Source: Mycolicibacterium sp. CBMA 247 (lineage in GTDB: Bacteria; Actinomycetota; Actinomycetes; Mycobacteriales; Mycobacteriaceae). From it: DNA of 64,000 bases. Below are positions 17,686 to 26,080 of this stretch, piece by piece. A program made the translations under genes and the position numbers. Position 1 is the stretch's first letter, and each line of letters starts with the position of its first letter. Under the pieces are notes generated by a model. The model was given only the letters and a program-made list of their open reading frames with translations, did not search any database and was not told the DNA's origin. The stretch is taken from NCBI RefSeq assembly GCF_009729095.1, contig NZ_VTGX01000006.1, positions 164,753-228,752 on the forward strand, given 5' to 3'.

Positions 17686-18267
17686 TCAGGCCGACAGCGC
17701 GTCGAGCTGACGCATCGCCACGATCGGCAGTGCGATGATTCCCGCGATGACCAAGCCCGCCACGCCGTAGAGGCACCACGCCGCCACATTGCTGTCAGTG
17801 GCCATGAGATAGGTGGCCAACCCGATAGCCGCTGTCCCGACGCCCATGGCGCAGGTGACGGCCAGGGTGAACCGCAGCCACACCGCCTTGGCGGCGGCCG
17901 TGGTGACACCGCTGCCCGCGGCGTAGCGGCTCATCGCGACCGGTGCGGCCCGGTAGCTGCCACCGATCGGGCGCGGTGAACGGGCCGGCGGCTGGGGCCG
18001 TCGTCCGGGCTGGCGGTTGTCGGCCTGGGCCCGGGCACGCAGCAGCAGCGGGACCGCACCCGCGATCACCACGACGGACAAGCCGATGACGGTATAGAGC
18101 ACCCACGGGGTGTCTGCACTCTCGGAGCCCTGCGGGTGACTGCGGCCGAGATCGACCAGTGCGACGACAGCGGCTACCCCGGCACCCAGCGCAGCGAGCC
18201 AGACCGCCGCGCATGCCCCCAGCAAGACCCGGTCGGTGTTGTCGAGTTCGCTGATCGGCCCGGTCAT
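17686..18267 (-). CDS. DUF2561 membrane protein (Rv2197c-like)
   Basis: A 193-residue membrane protein with four predicted helices: about residues 14-37, 54-76, 127-150 and 160-183, with a proline/arginine-rich loop between helices 2 and 3. Position and layout match Rv2197c of M. tuberculosis, of unknown function. Its ATG shares one base with the mmpS3 stop (TGATG), so it should be translated with mmpS3. The conserved placement between mmpS3 and the respiratory genes may mean an envelope role, but that is only inference. Confidence 0.8.
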   Translation of the reverse strand: MTGPISELDNTDRVLLGACAAVWLAALGAGVAAVVALVDLGRSHPQGSESADTPWVLYTVIGLSVVVIAGAVPLLLRARAQADNRQPGRRPQPPARSPRPIGGSYRAAPVAMSRYAAGSGVTTAAAKAVWLRFTLAVTCAMGVGTAAIGLATYLMATDSNVAAWCLYGVAGLVIAGIIALPIVAMRQLDALSA

Positions 18268-19145
18268 CAGCAGGCAGTCTGTGCCGAGTTGTTGGCGTTG
18301 GAGGACAGCACCGTCCCGTCACTGGCCGTGATCGAGCAGTTCAGCCGGCTGACCAGGAACAGGCTGGACGCCTCGACCGAACCCACATCCGAGTTGGAGA
18401 TCGGGGTCATCGTGAAGGTCCACGGGATGTAGACGTTGCGCAGGGTGCGCCGGTTTCCGTTCCCGTCGACGTAGGTGATCGTGATGATGTCGCCCGGCGC
18501 CTTGGTGCCCGTCACCGAATAGGTGACCTGACGCGGTCCGGCATGGGTCGTGGTCGTGGTCGGCGGCGCCGTCGTCGTCGTGGCAGGGGCCGGCGGGGGC
18601 GCCTCACTGGTAGGGGCCGGCGCGGGTGGCGGCGGTTCGGTCACCGTCACGGTCTCGGGGGGCGGGGGTGGCGGCAGCTCCTCCGACGTGGGCGGAGGCG
18701 GAGGGGGCGGCGGAGTCGTCGTGGTGATCTCGTCCTGCACCGGCGGCGCCGACGCGGTGGTACTCGGCTTCGGGGTTGCCAGGTTGGTGGTGTCCCTTTC
18801 GCGGGTCACCAGGACAGCCACCGAAGCCACCAGTGCGATGGCAGCGACGATCGCGGTGACACCGACCACCCACGGCCAGCGCGGCGGACGGCCCGTGTCG
18901 ACGAGTTCGGTCGCCGGGTCATAGTCGTCGTAGTCGTAGAGCGCCACATCGGCGGGCACGTACGGCCCGCTGGTGAACTGCTCCGACTCCGGCGCGGAGT
19001 ACGCCTGTGAATAGAACTCCGTCTCGCCGGTATCCGGGTCGGCGCCCGCCACGTGGGTGGGCTCCTCGGGTGCGGAGTGCTTTCCGGGTTGATCCGGCAA
19101 ATCAGAACCGGAGGCACCCGGTTCCGGGGGATTCGGCCCGCTCAT
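18267..19145 (-). CDS. mmpS3: MmpS3 membrane protein
   Basis: A 292-residue single-pass protein. An acidic cytoplasmic N-terminus (about residues 1-85, with DYDDYDPATEL) leads to one membrane helix (WPWVVGVTAIVAAIALVASVAVLV) and a long Pro/Thr-rich linker with runs of eight and six prolines. The C-terminal MmpS beta-sandwich domain begins QVTYSVTGTKAPGDIITITY. MmpS proteins usually partner MmpL lipid transporters, but no mmpL gene is nearby; mmpS3 is the orphan member in M. tuberculosis as well. GAGAAGGATAGG precedes the ATG at 19143-19145. Confidence 0.93.
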   Translation of the reverse strand: MSGPNPPEPGASGSDLPDQPGKHSAPEEPTHVAGADPDTGETEFYSQAYSAPESEQFTSGPYVPADVALYDYDDYDPATELVDTGRPPRWPWVVGVTAIVAAIALVASVAVLVTRERDTTNLATPKPSTTASAPPVQDEITTTTPPPPPPPPTSEELPPPPPPETVTVTEPPPPAPAPTSEAPPPAPATTTTAPPTTTTTHAGPRQVTYSVTGTKAPGDIITITYVDGNGNRRTLRNVYIPWTFTMTPISNSDVGSVEASSLFLVSRLNCSITASDGTVLSSNANNSAQTAC

Positions 19146-19283
19146 CTACGCCTATCCTTCTCGACAACTTCACTGCCACGCGGATCGAACGGAGACGTTC
19201 GATGGTGACAGTGCCCCGGCAACATTACCGAACGCGGTGAGAGCGGCGAATCCGGCGCTGCCGGTGGCGGATGAAGTGACGGC

Positions 19284-19314
19284 CCGATTGTGACCTTGAT
19301 CAGGCCACAATCGG
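19284..19314 (-). terminator. Hairpin downstream of ctaC-ctaF
   Basis: CCGATTGTG pairs with CACAATCGG across a 13-nt loop, 17 bases after the ctaF stop on the minus strand. No U-run follows, which is common for mycobacterial terminators. The remaining bases between here and mmpS3 show nothing else. Confidence 0.5.
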
Positions 19315-19330
19315 CACGTCGTCGGACGGG

Positions 19331-19750
19331 TCAGTGCTTCTCAGGACCCCAGTGGTACTCGAAGACCAGGCCACCGACGGCCATCAGCACGAAGCAGATG
19401 CCGGCGACGATCAACCAGGGAAGCCACAGGGCAGCCCCCACCGCGGCGACCGAGAAGGACAGCGCGATCAGGATCGGCCACCAGCTGTGCGGCGAGTAGA
19501 AGCCCAATTCGCCTGCGCCGTCGCTGATCTCGGCGTCCTCGTAGTCCTCGGGGCGGGTGTCGAGCCGCCGCGCCACGAAGCGGAAGAACGTTCCGGTGAG
19601 CAGGGTCAGACCGGTGGTGAGCACCAGCGCGGTGGTACCGGCCCACTCGACGCCACCGGTGGCGAACATCGCCGTCAGCACGCCGTACACCACCGCGGAC
19701 AGCGCGAAGAACGCCGTGAGGATCTCGAACAGTCGAGCTTCAATATGCAT
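19331..19750 (-). CDS. ctaF: Cytochrome c oxidase subunit IV CtaF
   Basis: A 139-residue four-helix membrane protein, the actinobacterial subunit IV of the aa3 oxidase. The N-terminal helices (FEILTAFFALSAVVYGVLTAMF and ALVLTTGLTLLTGTFFRFVARRL), the DTRPEDYEDAEISDGAGELGFYSPHSWWP loop and two C-terminal helices match the family. It follows ctaC by 12 bases on the same strand, so ctaC-ctaF form one unit. The subunit stabilises the oxidase within the bcc-aa3 supercomplex. Confidence 0.95.
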   Translation of the reverse strand: MHIEARLFEILTAFFALSAVVYGVLTAMFATGGVEWAGTTALVLTTGLTLLTGTFFRFVARRLDTRPEDYEDAEISDGAGELGFYSPHSWWPILIALSFSVAAVGAALWLPWLIVAGICFVLMAVGGLVFEYHWGPEKH

Positions 19751-19762
19751 TGCGTGTAGCCC

Positions 19763-20800
19763 CTACTTGCTCGCCTGCGGTGCCTGCTCGCCGCGTCGGG
19801 TGTCGAACGGGTGCGTGCTGATGGCCAGCATTGGCTGGTTGATTGCCGCCAATGCCTCGGCATTGGTCTTGCCTGCGTTGCGCTGATCGATGTAGGCCTT
19901 GAAGTCATTGGGCTCAACGACCCGGACCTCGAAGTTCATCATCGAGTGGTAGGTGCCGCACATCTCGGTGCAGCGCCCGACGAACGCACCGGTCTGGTCG
20001 ATCTTGCTGACCTGGAAGACGTTGTCCGAGTGGTTGGCCTTGGGCTCGGGCAGCACGTCGCGCTTGAAGAGGAACTCCGGCACCCAGAAACCGTGGACCA
20101 CATCCGCGGAGTTGAGCTGGAACTCGACGCGCTTGCCTACCGGGAGCACCAGCACCGGGATCTCGGTGGAGGTGCCCAGCGTCTCGATCTTGTCGAAGTT
20201 GAGGTAAGTGCGGTCCTCGGGGTTGAGGCCACGCACCGCGCCGACCCGCTCCTGGCCGTGCTCGTCCTTGCCCTCGGGCTTGGAGGCCATCGCGGCCTTG
20301 CGCGCCTCGTCTACACCGTTGTAATGGAATGAACCGTCGGCGTAGTCGATCTTCTGGTAACCGAACTTCCAGTTCCACTGGAACGCGGTCACGTCGATGA
20401 CGACCTCAGGGTTCGGGTCCTTGTGCAGCATGCGCTCCTGGACCACCACGGTGAAGTAGAACAGCACCGAGATGATGAGGAACGGGATGACCGTCAGCAC
20501 CAGCTCCAGCGGCATGTTGTAGCCGAACTGGCGCGGAAGCTCAGTGTCGCCCTTCTTCTTCCGGTGGAACGCACTCGACCAGAAGATCAGAGCCCACACG
20601 ATGGCGCCCACGACGAACGACGCAATCACCGAGCCGATCCACAACTCTCGGTTGAGTTTGCCCTCCGGGGTGATCCCGGTCGGCCAGCCGAGCGCGAGTG
20701 CGTCCTGCCAGCTGCAGCCGCTCAGCAAGAGCGCTGAGCCACCCAGGACAATTGTCAACAACGCCGCTCGGGCCACCGCTTTTAGCCCGCGAGGTGTCAC
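19763..20800 (-). CDS. ctaC: Cytochrome c oxidase subunit II CtaC
   Basis: A 345-residue subunit II of the aa3 oxidase. A lipoprotein signal ends at LLLSGC (Cys29), two membrane helices follow (SVIASFVVGAIVWALIFW and ELVLTVIPFLIISVLFYFTVV), and the periplasmic cupredoxin domain holds the CuA ligands in CTEMCGTYHSMM plus an upstream His (VVHGFWVPEF). An insertion rich in charged residues (EARKAAMASKPEGKDEHGQE) is typical of actinobacterial CtaC. The GTG at 20798-20800 has AGGAGG about 8 nt before it. It receives electrons from QcrC and is divergent from asnB. Confidence 0.96.
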   Translation of the reverse strand: MTPRGLKAVARAALLTIVLGGSALLLSGCSWQDALALGWPTGITPEGKLNRELWIGSVIASFVVGAIVWALIFWSSAFHRKKKGDTELPRQFGYNMPLELVLTVIPFLIISVLFYFTVVVQERMLHKDPNPEVVIDVTAFQWNWKFGYQKIDYADGSFHYNGVDEARKAAMASKPEGKDEHGQERVGAVRGLNPEDRTYLNFDKIETLGTSTEIPVLVLPVGKRVEFQLNSADVVHGFWVPEFLFKRDVLPEPKANHSDNVFQVSKIDQTGAFVGRCTEMCGTYHSMMNFEVRVVEPNDFKAYIDQRNAGKTNAEALAAINQPMLAISTHPFDTRRGEQAPQASK

Positions 20801-20945
20801 GTTGGCGCCTCCTAGATCGGTATTTCGCGACCGCGACCGGTCGTTGTTTTGCGAATACTACGCAGCGTAGACCACACCCTCAGGCGCGGGCCAAGCGACT
20901 CGGCAATGTGTCCGGGTGGTCGTCCCGAGCACCCGTTGGATTAGG

Positions 20946-20951
20946 CATACT
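20946..20951 (+). promoter_or_regulatory. Candidate -10 box CATACT for asnB
   Basis: CATACT is 6 nt before the GTG at 20958. There is no ribosome site, which fits a leaderless asnB message. The 157-base divergent gap with ctaC holds nothing else clear. Confidence 0.45.
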
Positions 20952-20957
20952 GGCGCG

Positions 20958-22946
20958 GTGTGCGGACTGCTCGCGTTGGTAACTGACCCATCCCAATCCA
21001 CCCAGGGTGGCGCCTCCCCCGACGCCGGATCGCAGCTGGTCGACGCGGTGGCGAACGCTTCTCATCTGATGCGTCATCGCGGCCCAGACGAGCCCGGGAC
21101 CTGGGCTGATCCGGCCGGCGAAGAGCACGACGGCACTGTGGTGCTCGGCTTCAACCGGTTGTCGATCATCGACATCGCGCACAGTCACCAGCCGTTGCGC
21201 TGGGGACCGCCCGAGACGCCGGACCGTTACGTGCTGGTGTTCAACGGTGAGATCTACAACTACCTGGAGTTGCGCGAAGAATTGCGGTCGCAGTTCGGTG
21301 CGGTGTTTCACACCGACGGCGACGGCGAGGCCATCGTCGCGGCCTACCACCACTGGGGCGCCGACGCGCTGAATCGACTGCGCGGCATGTTCGCGTTCGC
21401 GCTGTGGGACACCGTCGAGCGCGAATTGTTCTGCGCCCGAGACCCGTTCGGCATCAAACCGCTGTTCATGGCCACCGGGCCGGGCGGCACCGCGGTGGGC
21501 AGCGAGAAGAAGTGCCTGCTGGACCTGGCCCAGAATCCGGCCGTGGGCTTGGGCATCGATCTCTCGATCGACGAGCGGGCCGTGCAGCACTACACCGTGC
21601 TGCAGTACGTGCCCGAACCCGAGACGCTGCACCGCGGTATCCGCCGGTTGGAGTCGGGCAGCTACGCGCGGCTGAAGCCCGGCGGCCGACCCGAGGTGAC
21701 GCGCTACTTCGTCCCGAAATTCAATGCGGTGCCGTTCATCAAGGATGCCGAGCAGTCCCGCTACGACGAGATCACCGCGGTCCTGGAGGATTCCGTCGCC
21801 AAGCACATGCGGGCCGATGTGACGGTCGGCGCGTTCCTGTCCGGCGGCATCGACTCGACGGCTACCGCGGCCCTGGCGATGCGTCACAATCCCCGGTTGA
21901 TCACCTTCACCACCGGCTTCGAGCGTGAGGGCTTCTCGGAGGTCGACGTGGCCGTCGCGTCCGCGGAAGCCATCGGCGCGCGGCATGTCACCAAGGTGGT
22001 CAGCCAGGCCGAGTTCGTCGAGGCGCTGCCCGAGATCGTCTGGTACCTGGACGAACCGGTGGCCGACCCGGCCCTGGTGCCGCTGTTCTTCATTGCCCGC
22101 GAGGCACGCAAGCACGTCAAGGTGGTGCTGTCCGGCGAGGGCGCCGACGAGTTGTTCGGCGGTTACACGATCTACCGGGAACCGTTGTCGCTGCGGCCGT
22201 TCGACTATCTGCCGCGGCCCGTGCGCAAGTCGCTGGGCAAGGCGTCGAAGCCCCTGCCCGAGGGCATGCGCGGCAAGAGCCTGCTGCACCGCGGCTCGCT
22301 GACGCTCGAGGAGCGCTACTACGGCAATGCCCGCAGCTTCTCAGACGACCAGCTGCGGGCGGTGCTGCCGGGCTTCCGGCAGGAATGGACGCACACCGAC
22401 GTCACCGCCCCGGTGTACGCCGCATCGCAGGGCACCGATCCGGTGGCCCGCATGCAGCACATCGACCTGTTCACCTGGCTGCGCGGCGACATCCTGGTCA
22501 AGGCCGACAAGATAACCATGGCCAACTCACTGGAGTTGCGGGTGCCGTTCCTGGATCCCGAGGTGTTCGCGGTGGCGTCGCGGCTGCCGGTCGATCAGAA
22601 GATCACCCGCGCGACGACCAAGTTTGCGCTGCGCCGTGCGCTGGAGCCGATCGTTCCGGCCCATGTGCTGAACCGGCCCAAGCTGGGCTTCCCGGTGCCG
22701 ATCCGGCACTGGCTGCGGGCCGGTGAGCTGATGGACTGGGCTTACGCCATGACGGCGTCGTCACAGGCCGGGGCCTATGTCGATCTGGGCGCGGTGCGCA
22801 CCATGCTCGACGAGCACCGCAACGGTGTGAGCGATCACAGCCGCCGGCTGTGGACCGTGCTGATCTTCATGCTCTGGCACGCCATCTTCATCGAGCACAG
22901 CGTGACCCCGCAGATCAAGGAACCGCACTACCCGGTCCAGCTCTGA
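20958..22946 (+). CDS. asnB: Asparagine synthetase-like amidotransferase AsnB (LtsA type)
   Basis: A 662-residue glutamine-dependent amidotransferase. The GTG at 20958 puts Cys at codon 2, the catalytic nucleophile of class II glutaminases, which fixes the start; the longer frame would bury it. The N-terminal glutaminase domain has MRHRGPDEPG and FNGEIYNY; the synthetase domain carries the PP-loop LSGGIDSTATAAL and SGEGADELFGGY. In mycobacteria and corynebacteria this LtsA/AsnB type amidates meso-diaminopimelate in peptidoglycan and affects resistance to wall-active compounds, rather than only making asparagine. A long inverted repeat follows the stop. Confidence 0.93.
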   Translation: MCGLLALVTDPSQSTQGGASPDAGSQLVDAVANASHLMRHRGPDEPGTWADPAGEEHDGTVVLGFNRLSIIDIAHSHQPLRWGPPETPDRYVLVFNGEIYNYLELREELRSQFGAVFHTDGDGEAIVAAYHHWGADALNRLRGMFAFALWDTVERELFCARDPFGIKPLFMATGPGGTAVGSEKKCLLDLAQNPAVGLGIDLSIDERAVQHYTVLQYVPEPETLHRGIRRLESGSYARLKPGGRPEVTRYFVPKFNAVPFIKDAEQSRYDEITAVLEDSVAKHMRADVTVGAFLSGGIDSTATAALAMRHNPRLITFTTGFEREGFSEVDVAVASAEAIGARHVTKVVSQAEFVEALPEIVWYLDEPVADPALVPLFFIAREARKHVKVVLSGEGADELFGGYTIYREPLSLRPFDYLPRPVRKSLGKASKPLPEGMRGKSLLHRGSLTLEERYYGNARSFSDDQLRAVLPGFRQEWTHTDVTAPVYAASQGTDPVARMQHIDLFTWLRGDILVKADKITMANSLELRVPFLDPEVFAVASRLPVDQKITRATTKFALRRALEPIVPAHVLNRPKLGFPVPIRHWLRAGELMDWAYAMTASSQAGAYVDLGAVRTMLDEHRNGVSDHSRRLWTVLIFMLWHAIFIEHSVTPQIKEPHYPVQL

Positions 22947-22950
22947 CCGC

Positions 22951-23006
22951 GAACAGACGCAAAACTGCCCCAAAACCGTGGTTTTGGGGCAGTTTTGCGT
23001 CTGTTC
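22951..23006. terminator. Perfect 26-bp inverted repeat, bidirectional terminator between asnB and adoK
   Basis: The left arm at 22951-22976 begins GAACAGACGC and ends CCCCAAAAC; the right arm at 22981-23006 is its exact complement; the loop is CGTG. It lies between convergent genes and could stop transcription both ways. A close relative lies after glnA1 (44063-44120). Confidence 0.85.
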
Positions 23007-23013
23007 GGCAGGA

Positions 23014-23988
23014 TCAGGCCAGCGCTTTACCGATCTCGGCACCTGCGTCGGCGCCGAAGGCGTCGCTGAGTCGCTGCACCGCCTCGGCCGCGTCCCAGGT
23101 CCATTCCTGCGGACCGGTCGACTCCAGCACCAGCACCGCGACAAGTGAGGCCAGCTGGGCGGAGCGTTCCAGGCTCAGTCCGGCGCTGCGCCCGGTCAGG
23201 AAGCCGGCGCGGAACGCGTCGCCGATACCGGTGGGGTCGGCCTGATGCTTTTCGGGCACCACGCCGACATGCACGAACGTGCCATCGGAGCTGACCAGGT
23301 CGACGCCCTTGGCTCCCAGAGTGGTGACGCGCATGCCGATCTGGCTCATCACCTGAGCCTCGCTCCACCCCGACTTCTGCAGCAGCAGGTCCCACTCGTA
23401 GTCGTTGGTGAACAGGTAGGTGGCGCCGTTGATGAGCTTGCGGATCTCCTCACCGGAGAGCCGCGCCAGCTGCTGGGACGGGTCGGCCGCGAAGGCCAGG
23501 CCGAGCTTGCGGCACTCTTCGGTGTGCAGGAACATCGCCTCGGGATCGTTGGCACCGACGATCACCAGTTCCGGGGCGCCCACTCGATCCACCAGATCGG
23601 CCAGGGAGATGTTGCGCGCCTCCGACATCGCACCGGGGTAGAACGAGGCGATCTGGGCCATGTCCTCGTCGGTGGTGCAGACGAAGCGGGCGGTGTAGGC
23701 GCTCTCGGAGATCAGCACGCTGCCGCAGTCGACGTTCGCGCCCTCCAGCCAGGACCGGTATTCGCCGAAATCCTGACCTGCGGCGCCGACCAGCGCGACG
23801 TCGCCGCCGAGGGTGCCGATCGCGAAGGCCATGTTGCCCGCCACGCCCCCGCGGTGGATCACCAGATCGTCGACCAGGAAGCTCAGCGACACCTTCTGCA
23901 GGTGATCGGCCAGCAGTTGCTCGGAGAATTTGCCCGGGAACCGCATCAGATGGTCGGTCGCGATGGATCCGGTAACTGCGATGGTCAC
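23014..23988 (-). CDS. adoK: Adenosine kinase AdoK
   Basis: A 324-residue PfkB/ribokinase-family enzyme that phosphorylates adenosine to AMP in purine salvage. The sugar-binding opening TGSIATDHLMRFPG, the GGVAGNMAFAIGTLGG motif, and the catalytic DPTGIGDAFRAGFL anion hole/base are intact. The whole sequence tracks M. tuberculosis AdoK (Rv2202c, formerly cbhK), the unusual bacterial kinase closer to ribokinase/fructokinase than to human ADK. It starts with GTG at 23986-23988, with GAGGGG about 10 nt upstream. It is convergent with asnB. Confidence 0.94.
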   Translation of the reverse strand: MTIAVTGSIATDHLMRFPGKFSEQLLADHLQKVSLSFLVDDLVIHRGGVAGNMAFAIGTLGGDVALVGAAGQDFGEYRSWLEGANVDCGSVLISESAYTARFVCTTDEDMAQIASFYPGAMSEARNISLADLVDRVGAPELVIVGANDPEAMFLHTEECRKLGLAFAADPSQQLARLSGEEIRKLINGATYLFTNDYEWDLLLQKSGWSEAQVMSQIGMRVTTLGAKGVDLVSSDGTFVHVGVVPEKHQADPTGIGDAFRAGFLTGRSAGLSLERSAQLASLVAVLVLESTGPQEWTWDAAEAVQRLSDAFGADAGAEIGKALA

Positions 23989-24071
23989 GTAGTGTCACCC
24001 CTCATTTCGTTAAGTCGGCTACATAACACTACCCGCGCGGCCCGTCGGCAATTCTGCGCGCACGGTCGCAC

Positions 24072-24100
24072 TTGGCGGGTTGCGCTAACCTGCGTATATC
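24072..24100 (+). promoter_or_regulatory. Candidate promoter for the 24162 membrane protein
   Basis: TTGGCG (24072-24077) and TATATC (24095-24100) are separated by 17 nt, a standard sigma-70 arrangement, about 60 bases before the ATG. The match to the -10 consensus is imperfect at the last base. Confidence 0.4.
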
Positions 24101-24161
24101 CGTATTCCCGGTCACCGTAGACGGCCGACCCACCTCCAGATCACGCGGGGAGCGCGAATCA

Positions 24162-24788
24162 ATGACTGGTTCTTACCAGTACCCCGAGCACATTCCGCCG
24201 CAGCAGTATCCCGAGCAGGTACCGACCGCGCCTTCCGCGTACCCCGGGACACTGCCGCCGCCGGTGCCGTACCCGAAGCGGCGGCGCTGGCCCAAGATCC
24301 TGGCGGCACTGCTGGTGGTGGGCGCGCTGGCGGGCGTGCTGACCGTGGTGCTGGTCGCCGGCCGCCGCGGTCCCGCGGCGCCGGTGGTGGTCTCCGACTC
24401 GCGGGCCCAGGCCGCGATCCAGGAATACCTCAACGCGCTGCTCGACGGGGACGACGAGACCGTCGCCCGGCACTCGCTGTGCGGGTTGTACGACGGGGTC
24501 AAGGACCGCAAGGCCGATCTCGCGGTGGCCATCCTGGCCAGCGACGCGTTCCGCAAGCAGTTCAGCCACGTCGAGGTGACCCACATCGACATGAACGTGC
24601 CGTGGTCCAGCACGCAGGCTCAGGTGCTGTTCACCATGCGAGTGGCACCGGCCGGCGGGTCGGCACGCGGACAGCGCCCCACTGATGAGGAACAACAGGG
24701 CGTTGCTCAGCTACTGGTGCACAGAGACGGGAAGAACGAGCAGGTTCTGGTGTGCTCGTACGTGCTGCGCATCAGCGGTCAGTACTGA
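24162..24788 (+). CDS. Single-pass membrane protein (Rv2203-like)
   Basis: A 208-residue protein. A Tyr/Pro/Gln-rich cytoplasmic N-terminus (YQYPEHIPPQQYPEQVP) ends in KRRRWPK, one membrane helix follows (ILAALLVVGALAGVLTVVLVAG), and an external domain of about 120 residues has a NTF2-like look (AAIQEYLNALLDGDDETVARHSLCGLYDG). This design resembles many mycobacterial membrane proteins with a lumazine/NTF2-type outer domain. The ATG at 24162 follows GGGGAGCG; an upstream extension to 24072 would cover the promoter. Function unknown. Confidence 0.8.
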   Translation: MTGSYQYPEHIPPQQYPEQVPTAPSAYPGTLPPPVPYPKRRRWPKILAALLVVGALAGVLTVVLVAGRRGPAAPVVVSDSRAQAAIQEYLNALLDGDDETVARHSLCGLYDGVKDRKADLAVAILASDAFRKQFSHVEVTHIDMNVPWSSTQAQVLFTMRVAPAGGSARGQRPTDEEQQGVAQLLVHRDGKNEQVLVCSYVLRISGQY

Positions 24789-24815
24789 CCGCTGATCGTC
24801 AGCTCAGTCGAGGAG

Positions 24816-25172
24816 TCAGTTGAAGGAGTCGCCGCAGGCGCACGAGCCGGTGGCGTTCGGGTTGTCGATCGTGAAGCCCTGCTTCTCGATGGAGTCGACG
24901 AAATCGATGGTGGCGCCCTGCACGTAGGGAGCGCTCATCCGGTCCACGGTCAGCTTGACGCCGCCGAACTCGGCGGTGAGGTCACCGTCGAGGGTGCGGT
25001 CGTCGAAGAACAGGTTGTAGCGCAGGCCGGCGCAGCCGCCCGGCTGCACCGCGATACGCAGCGCGAGGTCGTCGCGGCCTTCCTGGTCCAGCAGCGCCTT
25101 CGCCTTCGTCGCCGCAGCGTCGGACAGGGTCACACCGTGGGTTTCGGTGGAGGTGGCGTCCTGAACAGTCAT
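24816..25172 (-). CDS. erpA: A-type iron-sulfur carrier (HesB/IscA/ErpA family, Rv2204c-like)
   Basis: A 118-residue A-type carrier that accepts Fe-S clusters from the SUF system and inserts them into target enzymes. The three invariant cysteines are present: one in PGGCAGLRYNLFFDD and two in the C-terminal GSCACGDSFN. The N-terminal VTLSDAAATKAKALLDQEG is typical. The ATG at 25170-25172 has GGGAG 8 nt upstream; the longer frame to 25313 is not supported. Likely clients in this window include LipA and the Rieske protein, though this is inference. It is convergent with the preceding membrane-protein gene. Confidence 0.9.
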   Translation of the reverse strand: MTVQDATSTETHGVTLSDAAATKAKALLDQEGRDDLALRIAVQPGGCAGLRYNLFFDDRTLDGDLTAEFGGVKLTVDRMSAPYVQGATIDFVDSIEKQGFTIDNPNATGSCACGDSFN

Positions 25173-25339
25173 GGCTCTCCCTAAGCATCCCTGGGCATCA
25201 CTGATGCCGGTACAGCTGAAGTACATAGAAAACGCGTGGACGTACCGCGCGTCTGCTAGCTCAACGGTACCTTGTTCCGCCGCTATTCCCGAGTTATCCA
25301 CAGGCCGGGGCATGTAGGCAGGCCAACCGCGGGGGGCAG

Positions 25340-25345
25340 TAACCT
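25340..25345 (+). promoter_or_regulatory. -10 box TAACCT for leaderless DUF3043 gene
   Basis: TAACCT is followed by seven bases and then the GTG at 25353; no ribosome site is visible. Confidence 0.55.
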
Positions 25346-25352
25346 GGCTGAC

Positions 25353-26057
25353 GTGAAGCTGCTGGGCCGTAAGAAGGACAACGAAGGCGAACCCGCCGTG
25401 ACCGACCAGGTCACGGGCACCGACGGGTCTGCGGAATCAACTTCCGCAGAATCGACAACGGCCGGTGGCGCCATCCCGAGCACCGCCCCCAAGGGCAGGC
25501 CGACTCCCAAACGCAGCGAGGCCACCAAGCGGCGGGGCCCGGTCGCACCTGCCCCGCTGACTTCCTCCGAGGCGCGACAGCGCCGCAAGGAGCTGCGCGG
25601 GCCGAAGCTGTCCAAGGAAGAGCGCAAGATCGAGCGGGTCACCCGCCGGGCTGATATGGCCGACCGCCGCGAGAAGATGATGTCCGGCGATGAGTCCTAC
25701 CTGCTGCCCCGCGACAAGGGCCCGGTTCGCCGCTATGTCCGTAATGTCGTCGACTCCCGCCGCAATGTGCTGGGCCTGTTCATGCCCGCCGCCCTGGCGA
25801 TGATCTTCTTCATGCTGGCGCTGCCGTCGCTGAAGTTCCAGCAGATGCTGTCCTACGCGATGTTGATCCTGGTGGTCGTGATGCTGATCGACGGGTTGAT
25901 CGTCGGCCGCAAGGTCAACCGCATGGTGGACGAGAAGTTCCCCGACAACACCGAAAGCGGTTGGAAGCTGGGCCTTTACGCGGCCAGCCGGGCGTCGCAG
26001 CTGCGTCGCATGCGGGCGCCGCGACCGGTGGTCGAGCGCGGCGACAAGATCTCTTGA
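25353..26057 (+). CDS. DUF3043 membrane protein (Rv2206-like)
   Basis: A 234-residue protein. A long, highly charged cytoplasmic N-terminus (about 125 residues; KERKIERVTRRADMADRREKMM) precedes two closely spaced helices (LFMPAALAMIFFMLALPSL and MLSYAMLILVVVMLIDGLIVG) and a short basic tail. This is the DUF3043 layout. The GTG at 25353 gives VKLLGRKK, as in the M. tuberculosis protein, and has a -10 box 7 nt upstream. Function is unknown. In M. tuberculosis a glycerate kinase-like gene lies between the Fe-S carrier and this gene; it is absent here. Confidence 0.85.
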   Translation: MKLLGRKKDNEGEPAVTDQVTGTDGSAESTSAESTTAGGAIPSTAPKGRPTPKRSEATKRRGPVAPAPLTSSEARQRRKELRGPKLSKEERKIERVTRRADMADRREKMMSGDESYLLPRDKGPVRRYVRNVVDSRRNVLGLFMPAALAMIFFMLALPSLKFQQMLSYAMLILVVVMLIDGLIVGRKVNRMVDEKFPDNTESGWKLGLYAASRASQLRRMRAPRPVVERGDKIS

Positions 26058-26080
26058 TGCCATTTCAGGCGGTCTGAGGA

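Noticed and set aside
18650..18720. G-rich repetitive stretch as a possible DNA repeat element
   Set aside because: It is the coding sequence for the poly-proline linker of MmpS3.
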